Assembly: GCA_018004935.1 (NCBI GenBank)
Contig: JAGNBF010000060.1
Span: forward strand, 1 to 44,109
Direction of reading: 5' to 3'
DNA length: 44,109 nucleotides
Origin: Chloroflexota bacterium
GTDB lineage: Bacteria > Chloroflexota > Anaerolineae > Promineifilales > Promineifilaceae
Shown here piece by piece: positions 7,139-15,940 of this stretch; within the stretch, counting starts at the first letter, position 1; every line of letters starts with the position of its first letter. The notes under the pieces are model-generated. The model saw only the letters and a list, made by a program, of their open reading frames with translations, had not been told where the DNA came from and searched no databases. The position numbers were made by a program, and so were the translations under genes.

Positions 7139-9424
7139 TTAACCACAAGCAACGATATGGGAAATCTGCTGGTAGATTTCTACAAGATCAGAGGTTGACG
7201 GGGCGGGATAGAAATGGGCGGCGGATGAGGCGACGTTTTGCAGGAGTACCCCATTAACATCAGCGCCAAGGCCGATGGTGTAGATGATGATGCCACTGGC
7301 TTTGGCGGCATCGGCTTGAGCCAGTACGGCCTGTTCGGTGGTTCCATTGGGGACACCATCGGTCAATAGAATCATCGCGGCCGCGTTGTCGGGCCAGTGG
7401 CGCGGGCTGATCAGTTCCAGATGGGCCTCGTGGATACCCAGGTCTATTCTGGTGGCTCCATTCGCTGTCAACGCCTGCGCGGCCGCGATCAAACTCCCGC
7501 GATTGTTACTCAAGACATGAGTTAGTTGGGCCTGGCTGGCAAAGGCGACAATCCCAGCCTGATCACCGGGAAAGGTCAAAAGATTCAGGAAGAGAATGGT
7601 GGCCGACTGCGCGGCCGCGAGTTTGGTTGGCCCGCCTGGTTCCGTGGGATTGCTCATACTTCCCGATGTATCCAACACCAACAACACATCCGCAAAATCA
7701 TAAAGGCTTACACAAGAGCGTCGTATCAAGGGCAGAAAAACCTGGCCTGCCCCTGATGGGGTGGGCGGGGCGATTGGTGTCGCCGTATGGGTCGGCGTGG
7801 GCGTTGACGATGGGGAGGCTGTAGGTGTGGTTGTCCAGGTGGCGGTATTGGGGGCTGTTGTGGCGGTGGGGACGGCTGTCGGTCTGCGGGTTACGGTAGG
7901 TGTATTCGTGGGGATGGGGGTGGGCGTAGCGGTAGCTGTGTGGGTAGCGGTGGCCGTGGCTGTGTGTGTCCAGGTAAGCGTGGGAGTCGAGGTAGCCGTT
8001 GGTGTCGCGGTCGGTGTGTGGGTTGGTGTGGATGTAGCTGTGGGTGTATGGGTTGGGGTGGCTGTGGGTGAGTGGGTGGGTGTGGGGGTGCGGGTTGGTG
8101 TCAGGGTTGGGGTGGCTGTGGCTGTGGGGGTGTGGGTGGGTGTCGGTGTGGGGGTGCGAGTTGGTGTGGGGGTTGAGGTGGGCGTGGCGGTCGGTTCCGG
8201 TACGACTAAAACCGTCACCTGGGCCTCGTCTGTATATCCTTCCTGGCTGTAAACCTGAGCGACATTGAGAACTGTGCCTTGAAAAGTCCCGGTCACTTGC
8301 ACTACCAGGGTAACGCTGGCGGATGCACCAGGGGCCAATGAGCCAATCGGCCAGGTCACGATGCCCTGGCTATCTGGCCCTGTGTGGGGCATTGAGGCGG
8401 TCACAAAGGTGGTTTGCGCCGGAATGGTGTCGCTGATGACGACATTGCTCAGGGTTTCGGTCAGGTAGTTGGTTGCCGTCATCACGAAGGTTACTGATTG
8501 ACCGGAGTAGACGGGGTTAGGGTGGGCGGTTTTTTGTATGGTCAGCAAATGACAGCCCACCAACCAATCCGCAATCATCAACCCGGTTTGCCGGTTGGCT
8601 TGTTTGAGGTAGCCGTTGTCAAAGGTCATCAGCCAGTTGCTATCCCCGGCTAATACGGCACAACCTGCACCCAGATTGAACGCGGCCGCGACCGATTCCA
8701 TGCCTGGGATAGCATTAACGTCGGTAGTGATGGCGGCACGGGCTGACGGAGCCAGCCAGGAACTGCGTAAGAACTCGACGCTGTGAACCGTTTCTAAGAT
8801 GGGATGAGGGGCAAAATTATCGGCCTGATAAATGACCCAGGTAGTGCCTGGCCCCAGGGCGTCATAATTATCCGGATCATTAACAACCGCCGTATCATCG
8901 CCTTGCGGTGCATAGCCAAAGGCTTGAAACAAGGGCATTGTCTGATGCTTGAGAAATCCCCAATCGCTCAGGAGCAAGAGGCCATGGCCTGCCGTTACCC
9001 ATGTTTGAAGCTGATTGGCTTCGGCGATGGTGTAGGCTGAGTTTAAAGGGAAATTATTCGCCAGGGAAGCCACAATCAGCACATCCACACAAGGGGGAAT
9101 CGTGCCTGAACTGATATTGACCGTGCCGACGGTGAATCCTTGCGTGTTCAAATCGGTGAGGAAAGACACCATATCGTTGGCGTTTTGTCCCCGTGAGATT
9201 TCATAACCAATAATCGGTGAGGGCATGGTGGAACAATTGACGGGATCGGTGATGGGCAGGAAAACGTTGCTGGAGATGCGTACCTGCGTTCCCGATCCGG
9301 TGTGCGGATCAAAATCGGCTCGGTCAGAGCTGTTTTGTGCCTTAACCATCTGGCTGGCCAACAGCAAGAAGAAAAACCCAAATAGACCGAGTAGCAAAAA
9401 ATAGACCGGTATGTTTTTTTTCAT
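7139..9424 (-). CDS. Secreted surface protein: DUF11 domain, Thr-Pro linker and VWA domain
   Basis: The product has an N-terminal signal/anchor ([22 protein letters not shown]) and a roughly 250-residue region resembling a glutamine-amidotransferase-like fold (unassigned). A DUF11/CARDB-type domain follows at about 295-410 ([31 protein letters not shown]). Then comes a linker of more than 120 residues of TPTPTxTPT repeats and a von Willebrand A domain from about 580. The VWA has an intact [18 protein letters not shown], plus [10 protein letters not shown]. The start is set at ATG 9424; a TTG at 9433 is in frame. It lies 19 bp after the CopC-CopD gene, suggesting co-transcription. Probable role: cell-surface metal-dependent adhesion or assembly; this is inference. 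Confidence 0.85.
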   Translation of the reverse strand: MKKNIPVYFLLLGLFGFFFLLLASQMVKAQNSSDRADFDPHTGSGTQVRISSNVFLPITDPVNCSTMPSPIIGYEISRGQNANDMVSFLTDLNTQGFTVGTVNISSGTIPPCVDVLIVASLANNFPLNSAYTIAEANQLQTWVTAGHGLLLLSDWGFLKHQTMPLFQAFGYAPQGDDTAVVNDPDNYDALGPGTTWVIYQADNFAPHPILETVHSVEFLRSSWLAPSARAAITTDVNAIPGMESVAAAFNLGAGCAVLAGDSNWLMTFDNGYLKQANRQTGLMIADWLVGCHLLTIQKTAHPNPVYSGQSVTFVMTATNYLTETLSNVVISDTIPAQTTFVTASMPHTGPDSQGIVTWPIGSLAPGASASVTLVVQVTGTFQGTVLNVAQVYSQEGYTDEAQVTVLVVPEPTATPTSTPTPTRTPTPTPTHTPTATATPTLTPTRTPTPTHSPTATPTHTPTATSTPTHTPTATPTATSTPTLTWTHTATATATHTATATPTPIPTNTPTVTRRPTAVPTATTAPNTATWTTTPTASPSSTPTPTHTATPIAPPTPSGAGQVFLPLIRRSCVSLYDFADVLLVLDTSGSMSNPTEPGGPTKLAAAQSATILFLNLLTFPGDQAGIVAFASQAQLTHVLSNNRGSLIAAAQALTANGATRIDLGIHEAHLELISPRHWPDNAAAMILLTDGVPNGTTEQAVLAQADAAKASGIIIYTIGLGADVNGVLLQNVASSAAHFYPAPSTSDLVEIYQQISHIVACG
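7760..8200. repeat. Low-complexity GT/AC tract encoding the Thr-Pro linker
   Basis: Degenerate repeats of gtgggggt/gtgggtgt on the plus strand encode TPTxTPT repeats on the minus strand. Long plus-strand frames rich in Val and Gly over this tract are shadows. Such tracts are prone to length change by slippage. Confidence 0.85.
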
Positions 9425-9443
9425 GAGAGGCAATTGGGTGCTA

Positions 9444-11342
9444 TCAGTCAGTTGTTGAGAGCGGTTGAGTTTGGGCCGGGGGGGTGGTAAAGAGACCGCG
9501 GCCGCGTCCCATCAATCCTATTACCACCAGCAGTAACAACACGAACGCGGCCGCGACCGTCAGCAACGGTTGCCAGGCGCGATTCGATACCAACACCGGG
9601 CGGACAGGTCGCCCATCCCCTACCACCCAATCAAACGTAGCCACACTGTCTTCCAGCCCCAGACGCCGCACGACGACCGCTATTTGCCAGGCCCCGGACA
9701 GGTTCAACGCATCCCCACCCAGCAGATAACGGCCAGGTTCCATGGCCGTTGTCTCCATCGTCACCAAACCGAAATCCTGGTCTTGATATTGCAGGCGCAC
9801 TAAAACCCGGACTATCTCCGCAGGTGGTGGTCGCCGGGAACTCACCGCCCGTATGTCTAACACGTTTTGGCCGGGTAAATTCGGTTTGATAGCCAGGTTG
9901 ATCACCATATCGTCCACCGTCTGGCTGAGGGCAGTGGGGATCGTTGGGGGGGGCAAAAATTCAGCCCCTTGTGCCGTAGGGGCTGAGGTAATGAACCCCA
10001 CCACGCCCAGGAGTACAAGGCCCAGCAAAACCTCAGCCACCACCAGGCGGGGCAGATGAGCCAGCGTCAAGGGTGTCCAGCCAGGGGGACGCCTGAGCCA
10101 GCGAGCCACGAAGGTTGCCAGGGCGGGATGCAACAGCAGGGCATTGGTGAAACCGACCAGACCCACCACGAGCATCAAACCCACTTTTACCAGAAGGGCT
10201 TGCCCGTAAAGGGTGGAAATGAGGGCATCCAGGGAAACGACCTGGCGACCGGTGCTATACAAACCGGTGGCGATCAAGAGCAGAACGGCCAACAGGGCTA
10301 ATCGGCCAAAGGGGGCCCAACCGGCTTTGATCACCGCTTTGAATTGGGGGCGATGGTGGCGCAATAAAGGCAGTAACCCGATGGCGAGGGCCAGTAATCC
10401 GCCTACCCACACCCCGGCGGCGAGAAGGTGCAGGATGTCAACCAGTAAAGCCAGGGGGAGTTGGTTGGGCAGTGCGGCCGCGTGACTGGTCAATGATTGG
10501 CTAAACAGTAACAGCAAAAGGAGTCCCCAGAGCAGGAGAGGCTGAGGCTGTCGTTGCCGTGACAGAGCCAGGATCAGCACCAGCAAGGCCAGTTGCCGAA
10601 CGCCCCAAAGCACACCCAAACGACTGCTGAGCCAGGCTCCGGTAATAATCAGCAGGGCTGTTCCTTCGGGTAAGGAGCTTTTTAACTGGGTGGTTTGCCA
10701 GGCCAACCACAGCAGACCCACGATCAGCCCGGCCACGCACCACCACCAGCCCCAGTGCCAGATACGTCTCTGTGTCTGGTACAGAATGGAAGCCAGCGGT
10801 TCCGGGGAGTGAGCAGGTTTGAGGACGAAAAAATTGATCGCGGCCGCGCCGATCAGCCCCAGCAAAAAGGTGAAATTGAGCCAACGCAGGGCCACTTCCG
10901 GCCAGGCAATGGGGGTGACGGGGGCGGGGGATGCGGCCGCTGATACATTTGCCCCCGCGCCCACCCCAAACACGAAAAGCCCCTGCGTAAAATGCCCATC
11001 CGCCGTCGAATGGACGCGCCAAAGCACGCTATACACCCCATCCTCAATGGGTGGCAAGCCGATGATGAGCAGATTGTTTTGAGTCTCATCGGTTGCCAGG
11101 TGAATCTCCAGGCGTGTGCCCTCTGTGTCTAACAATTGTGCGCCACTAAACTGGGGCGAGATGGGTTCGGTGAACCAGAGGCGAACCTCTGTAGGGGGGG
11201 CTGACAAAATGGCGTTTTCACCGGGTTCTGAACGAAGCAGGGCCGCGTGGGCTGATACGGGGCGTGTGGTGCTAAGCGTGGTGACGATAACCACCATGAA
11301 CATCATGAACCATTTAGAAAAACGGTTAAAACCTTGTTTCAT
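9444..11342 (-). CDS. CopC-CopD fusion copper protein with C-terminal YtkA/FixH-like domain
   Basis: The 632-residue protein joins a CopC domain to a CopD-like membrane domain. After a signal peptide ending SAHA, CopC shows mature N-terminal [13 protein letters not shown] and, later, [14 protein letters not shown] with candidate copper His residues. About eight TM spans from residue 150 form CopD (copper-resistance membrane domain). The tail ([20 protein letters not shown] to about 600) resembles the YtkA/FixH-like beta domain, followed by a last TM. This CopC-CopD-YtkA order is known from bacterial YcnJ-type copper-uptake proteins. It probably moves or senses periplasmic copper for the nearby copper oxidases. 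It contains five GCGGCCGC sites. Confidence 0.9.
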   Translation of the reverse strand: MKQGFNRFSKWFMMFMVVIVTTLSTTRPVSAHAALLRSEPGENAILSAPPTEVRLWFTEPISPQFSGAQLLDTEGTRLEIHLATDETQNNLLIIGLPPIEDGVYSVLWRVHSTADGHFTQGLFVFGVGAGANVSAAASPAPVTPIAWPEVALRWLNFTFLLGLIGAAAINFFVLKPAHSPEPLASILYQTQRRIWHWGWWWCVAGLIVGLLWLAWQTTQLKSSLPEGTALLIITGAWLSSRLGVLWGVRQLALLVLILALSRQRQPQPLLLWGLLLLLLFSQSLTSHAAALPNQLPLALLVDILHLLAAGVWVGGLLALAIGLLPLLRHHRPQFKAVIKAGWAPFGRLALLAVLLLIATGLYSTGRQVVSLDALISTLYGQALLVKVGLMLVVGLVGFTNALLLHPALATFVARWLRRPPGWTPLTLAHLPRLVVAEVLLGLVLLGVVGFITSAPTAQGAEFLPPPTIPTALSQTVDDMVINLAIKPNLPGQNVLDIRAVSSRRPPPAEIVRVLVRLQYQDQDFGLVTMETTAMEPGRYLLGGDALNLSGAWQIAVVVRRLGLEDSVATFDWVVGDGRPVRPVLVSNRAWQPLLTVAAAFVLLLLVVIGLMGRGRGLFTTPPAQTQPLSTTD

Positions 11343-11355
11343 CGTGTGATTAACA

Positions 11356-11438
11356 ACCCCTCACCCTAACCCTCTGCCCCTGGCGAGGGAACCAACTCCC
11401 TCTCCATTTCCGGGAGAAGGATCGGGGATGAGGGTGAA
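11356..11438. repeat. CCCTCACCCTAACC-type dispersed repeat, copy 1
   Basis: cccctcaccctaaccctctg...gggatgagggtgaa is an imperfect inverted repeat with inner arms around gagggaaccaactccct and gggagaagg. Two more copies lie at 24010-24096 and 28520-28599. This repeat type is widespread in bacteria. Confidence 0.8.
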
Positions 11439-11453
11439 TCGTTATTTTAGTTT

Positions 11454-11563
11454 GGGTCTTCGGGATTTCGTGGGGTACGGGCAACCCTTGTGGTTGCCCC
11501 GCCTGGGCAGGCACAAGGCCAGCCCGTACATCTGGTGTCAACCCCCTGAATCCTCAAAGAGCC
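11454..11563 (+). repeat. MITE-like 110-bp dispersed element, copy B
   Basis: It begins gggtcttcgggatttcgtgg and ends cccctgaatcctcaaagagc, with the internal hairpin gggcaacccttgtggttgcccc. It belongs to the same family as 6995-7106, in the opposite orientation. The frame over it is not a gene. Confidence 0.75.
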
Positions 11564-11572
11564 TTTAGTTTT

Positions 11573-12124
11573 TTATTGAACCGGTGAGCCAGAGGCGGGC
11601 GTAACATGCCAGACTCTGGACAACCGGATCAGTCCGGCAATCGCCATGACAAAAATCACCGAGCCACCTAACATCGCTGGCGACGTTCCGGCCTTGTCCG
11701 CCGGGACAGTCACCTGATCCAAATCGGCCGGGCTGATATGTTTGCCGATGGCAAAGACATAACTCCCTTCGCTGATGTCACCATCTACCAGGACGACAAG
11801 CCACTGAACGATGTAGATACCTTCGGGCAGAGTGGGTAGGGTCAGATGCAACGAGGTGTGTTCTGGGTTGTTGAGGTCAACCCCGCCCCGTGCCTGGTCA
11901 ATGGGTTTCCCTTTGGCGTTTAATACGAGCAAGGTACTGGTGGGGCTGATCAACTCCTCGGCAAACCAGAGGGTAATTTCAGCGGGTGACGCGCTGAGGA
12001 TGGCCTGGTTTTCGGGTGAGGTGCGGAGTGGGGTGATGGCGTGCGCGGCCGCGGTCCTCATCCCCAGGATCAGCCCCAACAACACGCCGCCCCAAATCCA
12101 TAACCATTTGCCCTGTTGCCGCAT
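11573..12124 (-). CDS. CopC-domain copper-binding protein with C-terminal membrane anchor
   Basis: About 183 residues: a signal peptide (IWGGVLLGLILGMRTAAAHA), then a CopC fold starting at HAITPLRTSPENQAIL, with ITLWFAEELISPT, YIVQWLVVLVDGDISEGSYVFAIG, and a C-terminal TM (GGSVIFVMAIAGLIRL). The mature N-terminal His is the usual first copper ligand of CopC. The ATG at 12124 follows AAGGGGG; a GTG at 12130 is in frame. It differs from the CopC half of the upstream fusion in lacking a CopD part, so it may be a stand-alone periplasmic copper carrier tethered to the membrane. GCGGCCGC at 12045 encodes the AAA next to the signal cleavage site. Confidence 0.88.
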   Translation of the reverse strand: MRQQGKWLWIWGGVLLGLILGMRTAAAHAITPLRTSPENQAILSASPAEITLWFAEELISPTSTLLVLNAKGKPIDQARGGVDLNNPEHTSLHLTLPTLPEGIYIVQWLVVLVDGDISEGSYVFAIGKHISPADLDQVTVPADKAGTSPAMLGGSVIFVMAIAGLIRLSRVWHVTPASGSPVQ

Positions 12125-12164
12125 GATCACCCCCTTAGGGTCTGTAAAAGATTAAGTTCCGGCA

Positions 12165-12198
12165 AGACCTGACAGGTTTTCGGAAACCTGTCAGGTCT
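12165..12198. repeat. Perfect 15-bp hairpin, dispersed family, copy 2
   Basis: agacctgacaggttt-tcgg-aaacctgtcaggtct lies between the CopC gene and the small anchored protein gene. The flanks agttccgg and aaatcgggaagtta match the copy at 32376. Confidence 0.85.
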
Positions 12199-12226
12199 AA
12201 ATCGGGAAGTTATATTTTATGAACCC

Positions 12227-12727
12227 TTACTGCACGGGTACATTCTCCAAGACAACGCCCCCAATCCGTAACGTCACCGTGTCGCCCTGTTCGATGATGC
12301 CACCGGCATTTAGAATGCGATAACTGTACATCACCCCGGTATGAAGCTGGGGCACATGTGCCCCATGATGTTCGGCACGCCATAACTCTGTCTCGGTAGC
12401 CGTATCGGTGATGGTGGGGAGATCGTTTTCATCGTGAACCCCAAACGCCTTATCCGGGTCTGTGACCTGGTAACGGATGTCAATCATGCCGCCCCCAGCG
12501 GTCAGGGCAACCAGAACAACCCGGATGCCCGCCACATCTGTCAGGGTGGTTTGATTTAGTTCATTGGCGCTGATTGGGCCACGCGGCCGCAATACATCCC
12601 CAAATTCAGCCCAGATAAGCGCCACGGCTACGGCCCCCAAAACAAGAATGCCCATAACCAGCCACATATCCGTTCGATCCCTACGGGAATCAGCGATGGT
12701 TTGTTTACCGGAAATTGATTCAACCAT
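12227..12727 (-). CDS. Small membrane-anchored protein of unknown function in the copper cluster
   Basis: 166 residues: a cytosolic N terminus, one TM helix (WLVMGILVLGAVAVALIWAEF, about 22-42), then an all-beta extracytoplasmic domain ending in RIGGVVLENVPVQ. It contains a His-rich stretch, WRAEHHGAHVPQLHTGVMYSY, that could bind metal. I do not recognise the family. The start is supported by AGGAGG 5-6 nt upstream of ATG 12727. It lies between CopC and the oxidase-like genes on the same strand, so a role in copper handling or oxidase assembly is plausible but unproven. GCGGCCGC at 12583 reads as RPRG. Confidence 0.75.
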   Translation of the reverse strand: MVESISGKQTIADSRRDRTDMWLVMGILVLGAVAVALIWAEFGDVLRPRGPISANELNQTTLTDVAGIRVVLVALTAGGGMIDIRYQVTDPDKAFGVHDENDLPTITDTATETELWRAEHHGAHVPQLHTGVMYSYRILNAGGIIEQGDTVTLRIGGVVLENVPVQ

Positions 12728-12821
12728 CCAGGCCTCCTGTGAAAATAGGTTTCAAGTTCCAGGTTTCAGGTTTCAAGTTCCTCTGAGTTCCTAGAGTTCC
12801 GACAAGTTCCCAGCATTTTTA

Positions 12822-12922
12822 TTCATCTTGGTGTGCGTTCCGCCCATGGGGAACTCCTGAGAAAAGTAGGGCGATTTGGTAAATCGCCCGGACGATTTAC
12901 CAAATCGTCCTACAGGTTTTCA
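12822..12922. repeat. Single copy of the 105-bp unit with double hairpin
   Basis: ttcatcttggtgtgcgttcc, gcccatggggaactcctgag and then gtagggcgatttggtaaatcgccc plus ggacgatttaccaaatcgtcctaca match the tandem unit at 1-290. GCGGCCGC is absent; gtgcgttccgccca stands at that place. Just upstream (12750-12800) are short direct repeats of tttcaagttcc. Confidence 0.8.
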
Positions 12923-12974
12923 TTCCGCGAATTTGTCGGAAACCGGTCAGGCGTCAATATTGACGCCCTTACGG

Positions 12975-14597
12975 TTACGGCGTGATGGTAGGGGGATTTG
13001 GGTGATTACTGGCCGAGCTATAGGTCCAACTAGAACGGATCAGGTTATTAACCGTGTACGAGGGGCTTCCGGCCAGGGTTGTGAAGCGCGTAACGGTACA
13101 CTGCCCGCTGGCATTGGTCGTACATGAGCTACTGCCTCCTGCCCCACCGCTCCAAGACCCACTGACCTGAACCCCCGATAACGGAGCGTGTGTGCTATTG
13201 TGAATGGTAATGGTGACAGAGCGTAAAAAGACTAAACGAAAACCACTCATACCCCCTACGTGCATCTCATTGGTTGGGGCAGGATTCACGGTGATGGTTA
13301 CATTGTCGCCAACGGCATATTGTCCATCGTTGGCCGTAAGGGTGAGGAGATAAGAACCGGCGACGGAGAAAGAGGCGGTGGTATCTTCCGCGGCCGCGTT
13401 GCCAAATGTCACTGTCCCCGGCCCACTGGCTGTCCAGAGAACCGTATAAGGCGCAACGAACCCATCATCCGTAACCGTACCATCGAGCGCGGCCGCGGCT
13501 GGCATCGTCACCACCTGATCCCCACCGGCATTCACCAGGGGTGGCACATTCGACGGCCCCCCGGTACCGGTTATCTCCAGGTAGGTCATCATACCACCAG
13601 GGAAGCTGGTCACATTGGTCAGAGCCATGTGCCGGTTGTAGAGCGGATATTGTTGTCCTATCGTGCCATTGGGAACCGTCGCGATGGTATCCAATGTTTG
13701 CCCCGAGGGGATGCTGGGAACCATCAACTCATACGGGAATGCTTCGGCATACCCATCTTTACCGACGACGGTCTGGTATAGTCCCAGCAGGGACATAGAA
13801 TGATGAATGAGACCGGCATTGACATAGCGGAGCAGGACACGATCATTCGTGTTGGCACCGATGTTGACGGTGTCTGGGAACGCCTGACCGTTGATGAGCC
13901 AATATTTAGGGCTGTAATCCAGTAGATCAAAGCCGCCCGGATTGCTGTTGAAGGCGGGGTCTAATTCGCTGAGGACCAGCACCGCGGCCGCGTCGTAAGC
14001 ACTTGCCGCCGTTCCATAAGCAGTCCCGGGGGCCGCGTGGACGATCAATGCCCCATACAACCCCATCGGCACTTGCCGTTCGGTGTTGACCCCACTTTCA
14101 TAGAGGAATGTGCCCGGATCATTCGTTACCAATGAATAGGTGGTAGAACTGCCTCCGGTAACACCGGTCAGGTCTGGCGCACCGGCTTGCCCCGGAAAGA
14201 CGAGCGAGCTGGTTTCGCTTAATTCGTTGTACAAAGTGATGTTGAGCGTATCGCCCACATTGGCCTCGATAATCGGGCCAGGCAGACCCGCCACAACGGA
14301 GCTATCGGAGCAGGGGACGCCGCTGGGTTTGAGGGCATACCCCCAGATGTCTACCACTGCCGCATCGGGCATGGTGACGGTTCCGGTTTTGGCGCATAGC
14401 TCCACCGTGACGGTAGCGGCCTGGGGAATGGCCGTCGTGCGGGCGGTTGAGGTGATGAGAGAGGGCAGTGCGGCCGCGATCTCCCCATCTCCTGCCTCAC
14501 TGGCTGATCTGGCCTGAATGGCTTGCCCAGAGAGCAAAGCCACCAGCAACAGGAGGCACAGGGTAAAACCTGCATAGCGTGTCATTTTATTCCACAT
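12975..14597 (-). CDS. Multicopper-oxidase-like protein without copper ligands, with PKD-like domain
   Basis: An exported two-cupredoxin protein with a C-terminal extension. The fold is recognisable by alignment with the next two genes: GPIIEANVGDTLNITLYNEL, GTFLYESGVNTERQVPMGLYGALI, YWLINGQAFPDTV, and GGMMTYLEI. Where active relatives have HWHG this protein has SLVFPGQ, and HCH is ESG. HPxHxHG is HHSMSLLG, so no copper site is complete. A PKD/Ig-like domain (VNAGGDQVVTMPAAAALDG, about 360-450) and a Ser/Gly-rich Ig-like tail follow. ATG 14597 behind AAGGAG is preferred; ATG 14618 behind AGGAGG adds seven residues. Probably a structural or partner subunit of the oxidase set. Confidence 0.8.
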   Translation of the reverse strand: MWNKMTRYAGFTLCLLLLVALLSGQAIQARSASEAGDGEIAAALPSLITSTARTTAIPQAATVTVELCAKTGTVTMPDAAVVDIWGYALKPSGVPCSDSSVVAGLPGPIIEANVGDTLNITLYNELSETSSLVFPGQAGAPDLTGVTGGSSTTYSLVTNDPGTFLYESGVNTERQVPMGLYGALIVHAAPGTAYGTAASAYDAAAVLVLSELDPAFNSNPGGFDLLDYSPKYWLINGQAFPDTVNIGANTNDRVLLRYVNAGLIHHSMSLLGLYQTVVGKDGYAEAFPYELMVPSIPSGQTLDTIATVPNGTIGQQYPLYNRHMALTNVTSFPGGMMTYLEITGTGGPSNVPPLVNAGGDQVVTMPAAAALDGTVTDDGFVAPYTVLWTASGPGTVTFGNAAAEDTTASFSVAGSYLLTLTANDGQYAVGDNVTITVNPAPTNEMHVGGMSGFRLVFLRSVTITIHNSTHAPLSGVQVSGSWSGGAGGSSSCTTNASGQCTVTRFTTLAGSPSYTVNNLIRSSWTYSSASNHPNPPTITP

Positions 14598-14630
14598 GAT
14601 TGGTTTCTCCTTGATCATGACGGCGACCTC

Positions 14631-15902
14631 CTATTGACAGCCGCCCGGCGGGTCAATGCGCCAGAGCGTCATCATGCCACCAAACCCTTCGTCAAAGTTT
14701 TGCACTTCATCCAGGGCGTGGCTGTGCCAGGGGAAGTAAAACTCCCCACAGAAGTTGTAATCCACGATAGCGGGGCGACGTAAATCGTTTTTCTCCCCCA
14801 GATACGGGCTATTGCTCCAGAATGTCTGATCATCTTTGTAGACCAGGTTGTAATCACCAGGGAGCTGAACCGGAATGGGGTTGGTGATGGGATCCCACCC
14901 TTCCACATCTTTCCAGGTGACGAGCATATCGAACGATTGCCCGGAACCCACTGTGGCCGTAAACCCTTCCATCGAAACATCTTCCCCAGATGGCCCCTGT
15001 AGCAAACGGCCATCACGGGCGATGATGCGGAGATGGTTGCCGTGGGGGTGGAACGGGTGATCACTCATGCTGGCACTGGCATAACGAATGAGTGCGGGCA
15101 GAGGATTACCGGCTGAGTAGGCCTCGATATCCACCAATCCCCCATACGGTTGGGCGGGTAGCCAGGGGACATTATTGCCATAAACGACATCCGGGAAAGC
15201 CCGCCCATTGATGGTCCAGTAATGGGGATGATATTGGGTGATGTCATACGCCTCCCCCCGCTCAACGGCCTGGTGTAGATAAGGATCGATCTCGTGCAGG
15301 AGCAGGAGAAACTCCCGATCGGGGTTGAATTCGGTGCTGGCGTGGTTGTAGGCGTAGTTGGCCCCCATCGTGGGTCGGATGATGAGTGCGCCATACAGTC
15401 CCATTTGCACCTGTTTGTGGGGGTTGGTGCCACTTTCATACAGATAAGTGCCGGGTTCGCTGGCGGTGAAGGTGTAACGGACGGTTTCGCCAGGGGCGGC
15501 TTCCAGGGTAAACAAGCCGGTTACACCTGATCCGCTGACCATCGCACTGGTGACATTGGCCTGACCAGGAAAAACGATAGAGACCGGTTCGCTCAGATCG
15601 TTGGTGAGGTTCACCTCGACGGTATCCCCTTCGTTGACGCACAGGATCGGGCCGGGCATCTGGAAACTACCGCCGGTGAGGGCAAAGCCCCACATATAAA
15701 TCTGGTTGCCATCGGGCATGATGATGTGCCCATCGGTGGCAGTCAGGTTATAGGTTGGCCCGGCGGTGCATAGAACGGCTAACCCGTCCGCGGCCGCGCT
15801 CTCTTTGCGGGCATTGCCGATGACCAAAAGGGTCATCACCAGAAGGGCCAGAGCCAACAACAAGAGCCTCAGCCACTTTGTTCGACTAACATGGTTTGTC
15901 AT
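14631..15902 (-). CDS. Multicopper-oxidase-like protein retaining only second-domain His motifs
   Basis: The 423-residue exported protein has two cupredoxin domains. Domain 1 has lost its ligands: SIVFPGQ stands for HWHG and YLYESGTNPHKQVQMGL for YxYHCHxxxxxHVQMGM. Domain 2 keeps HPFHPHGNH (His 282, 285, 287, 290) and PWHSHALDE (His 393, 395), but has Ser where a type 1 copper Cys would be. Thus it could donate trinuclear-cluster His only from domain 2. The signal is LRLLLLALALLVMTLLVIGNA. Shine-Dalgarno AAGGAG precedes ATG 15902. Only 12-33 bp separate it from the next gene, indicating co-transcription. Family membership is sure; catalytic activity alone is doubtful. Confidence 0.85.
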   Translation of the reverse strand: MTNHVSRTKWLRLLLLALALLVMTLLVIGNARKESAAADGLAVLCTAGPTYNLTATDGHIIMPDGNQIYMWGFALTGGSFQMPGPILCVNEGDTVEVNLTNDLSEPVSIVFPGQANVTSAMVSGSGVTGLFTLEAAPGETVRYTFTASEPGTYLYESGTNPHKQVQMGLYGALIIRPTMGANYAYNHASTEFNPDREFLLLLHEIDPYLHQAVERGEAYDITQYHPHYWTINGRAFPDVVYGNNVPWLPAQPYGGLVDIEAYSAGNPLPALIRYASASMSDHPFHPHGNHLRIIARDGRLLQGPSGEDVSMEGFTATVGSGQSFDMLVTWKDVEGWDPITNPIPVQLPGDYNLVYKDDQTFWSNSPYLGEKNDLRRPAIVDYNFCGEFYFPWHSHALDEVQNFDEGFGGMMTLWRIDPPGGCQ

Positions 15903-15940
15903 GGTTTCGTCTCCTTATTTGTGTACTGGTATCGGACCCA

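Noticed and set aside
7761-8252. Long plus-strand Val/Gly-rich frame (GVGVGVAVGV...)
   Set aside because: It is the reverse-frame shadow of the Thr-Pro linker of the VWA protein.
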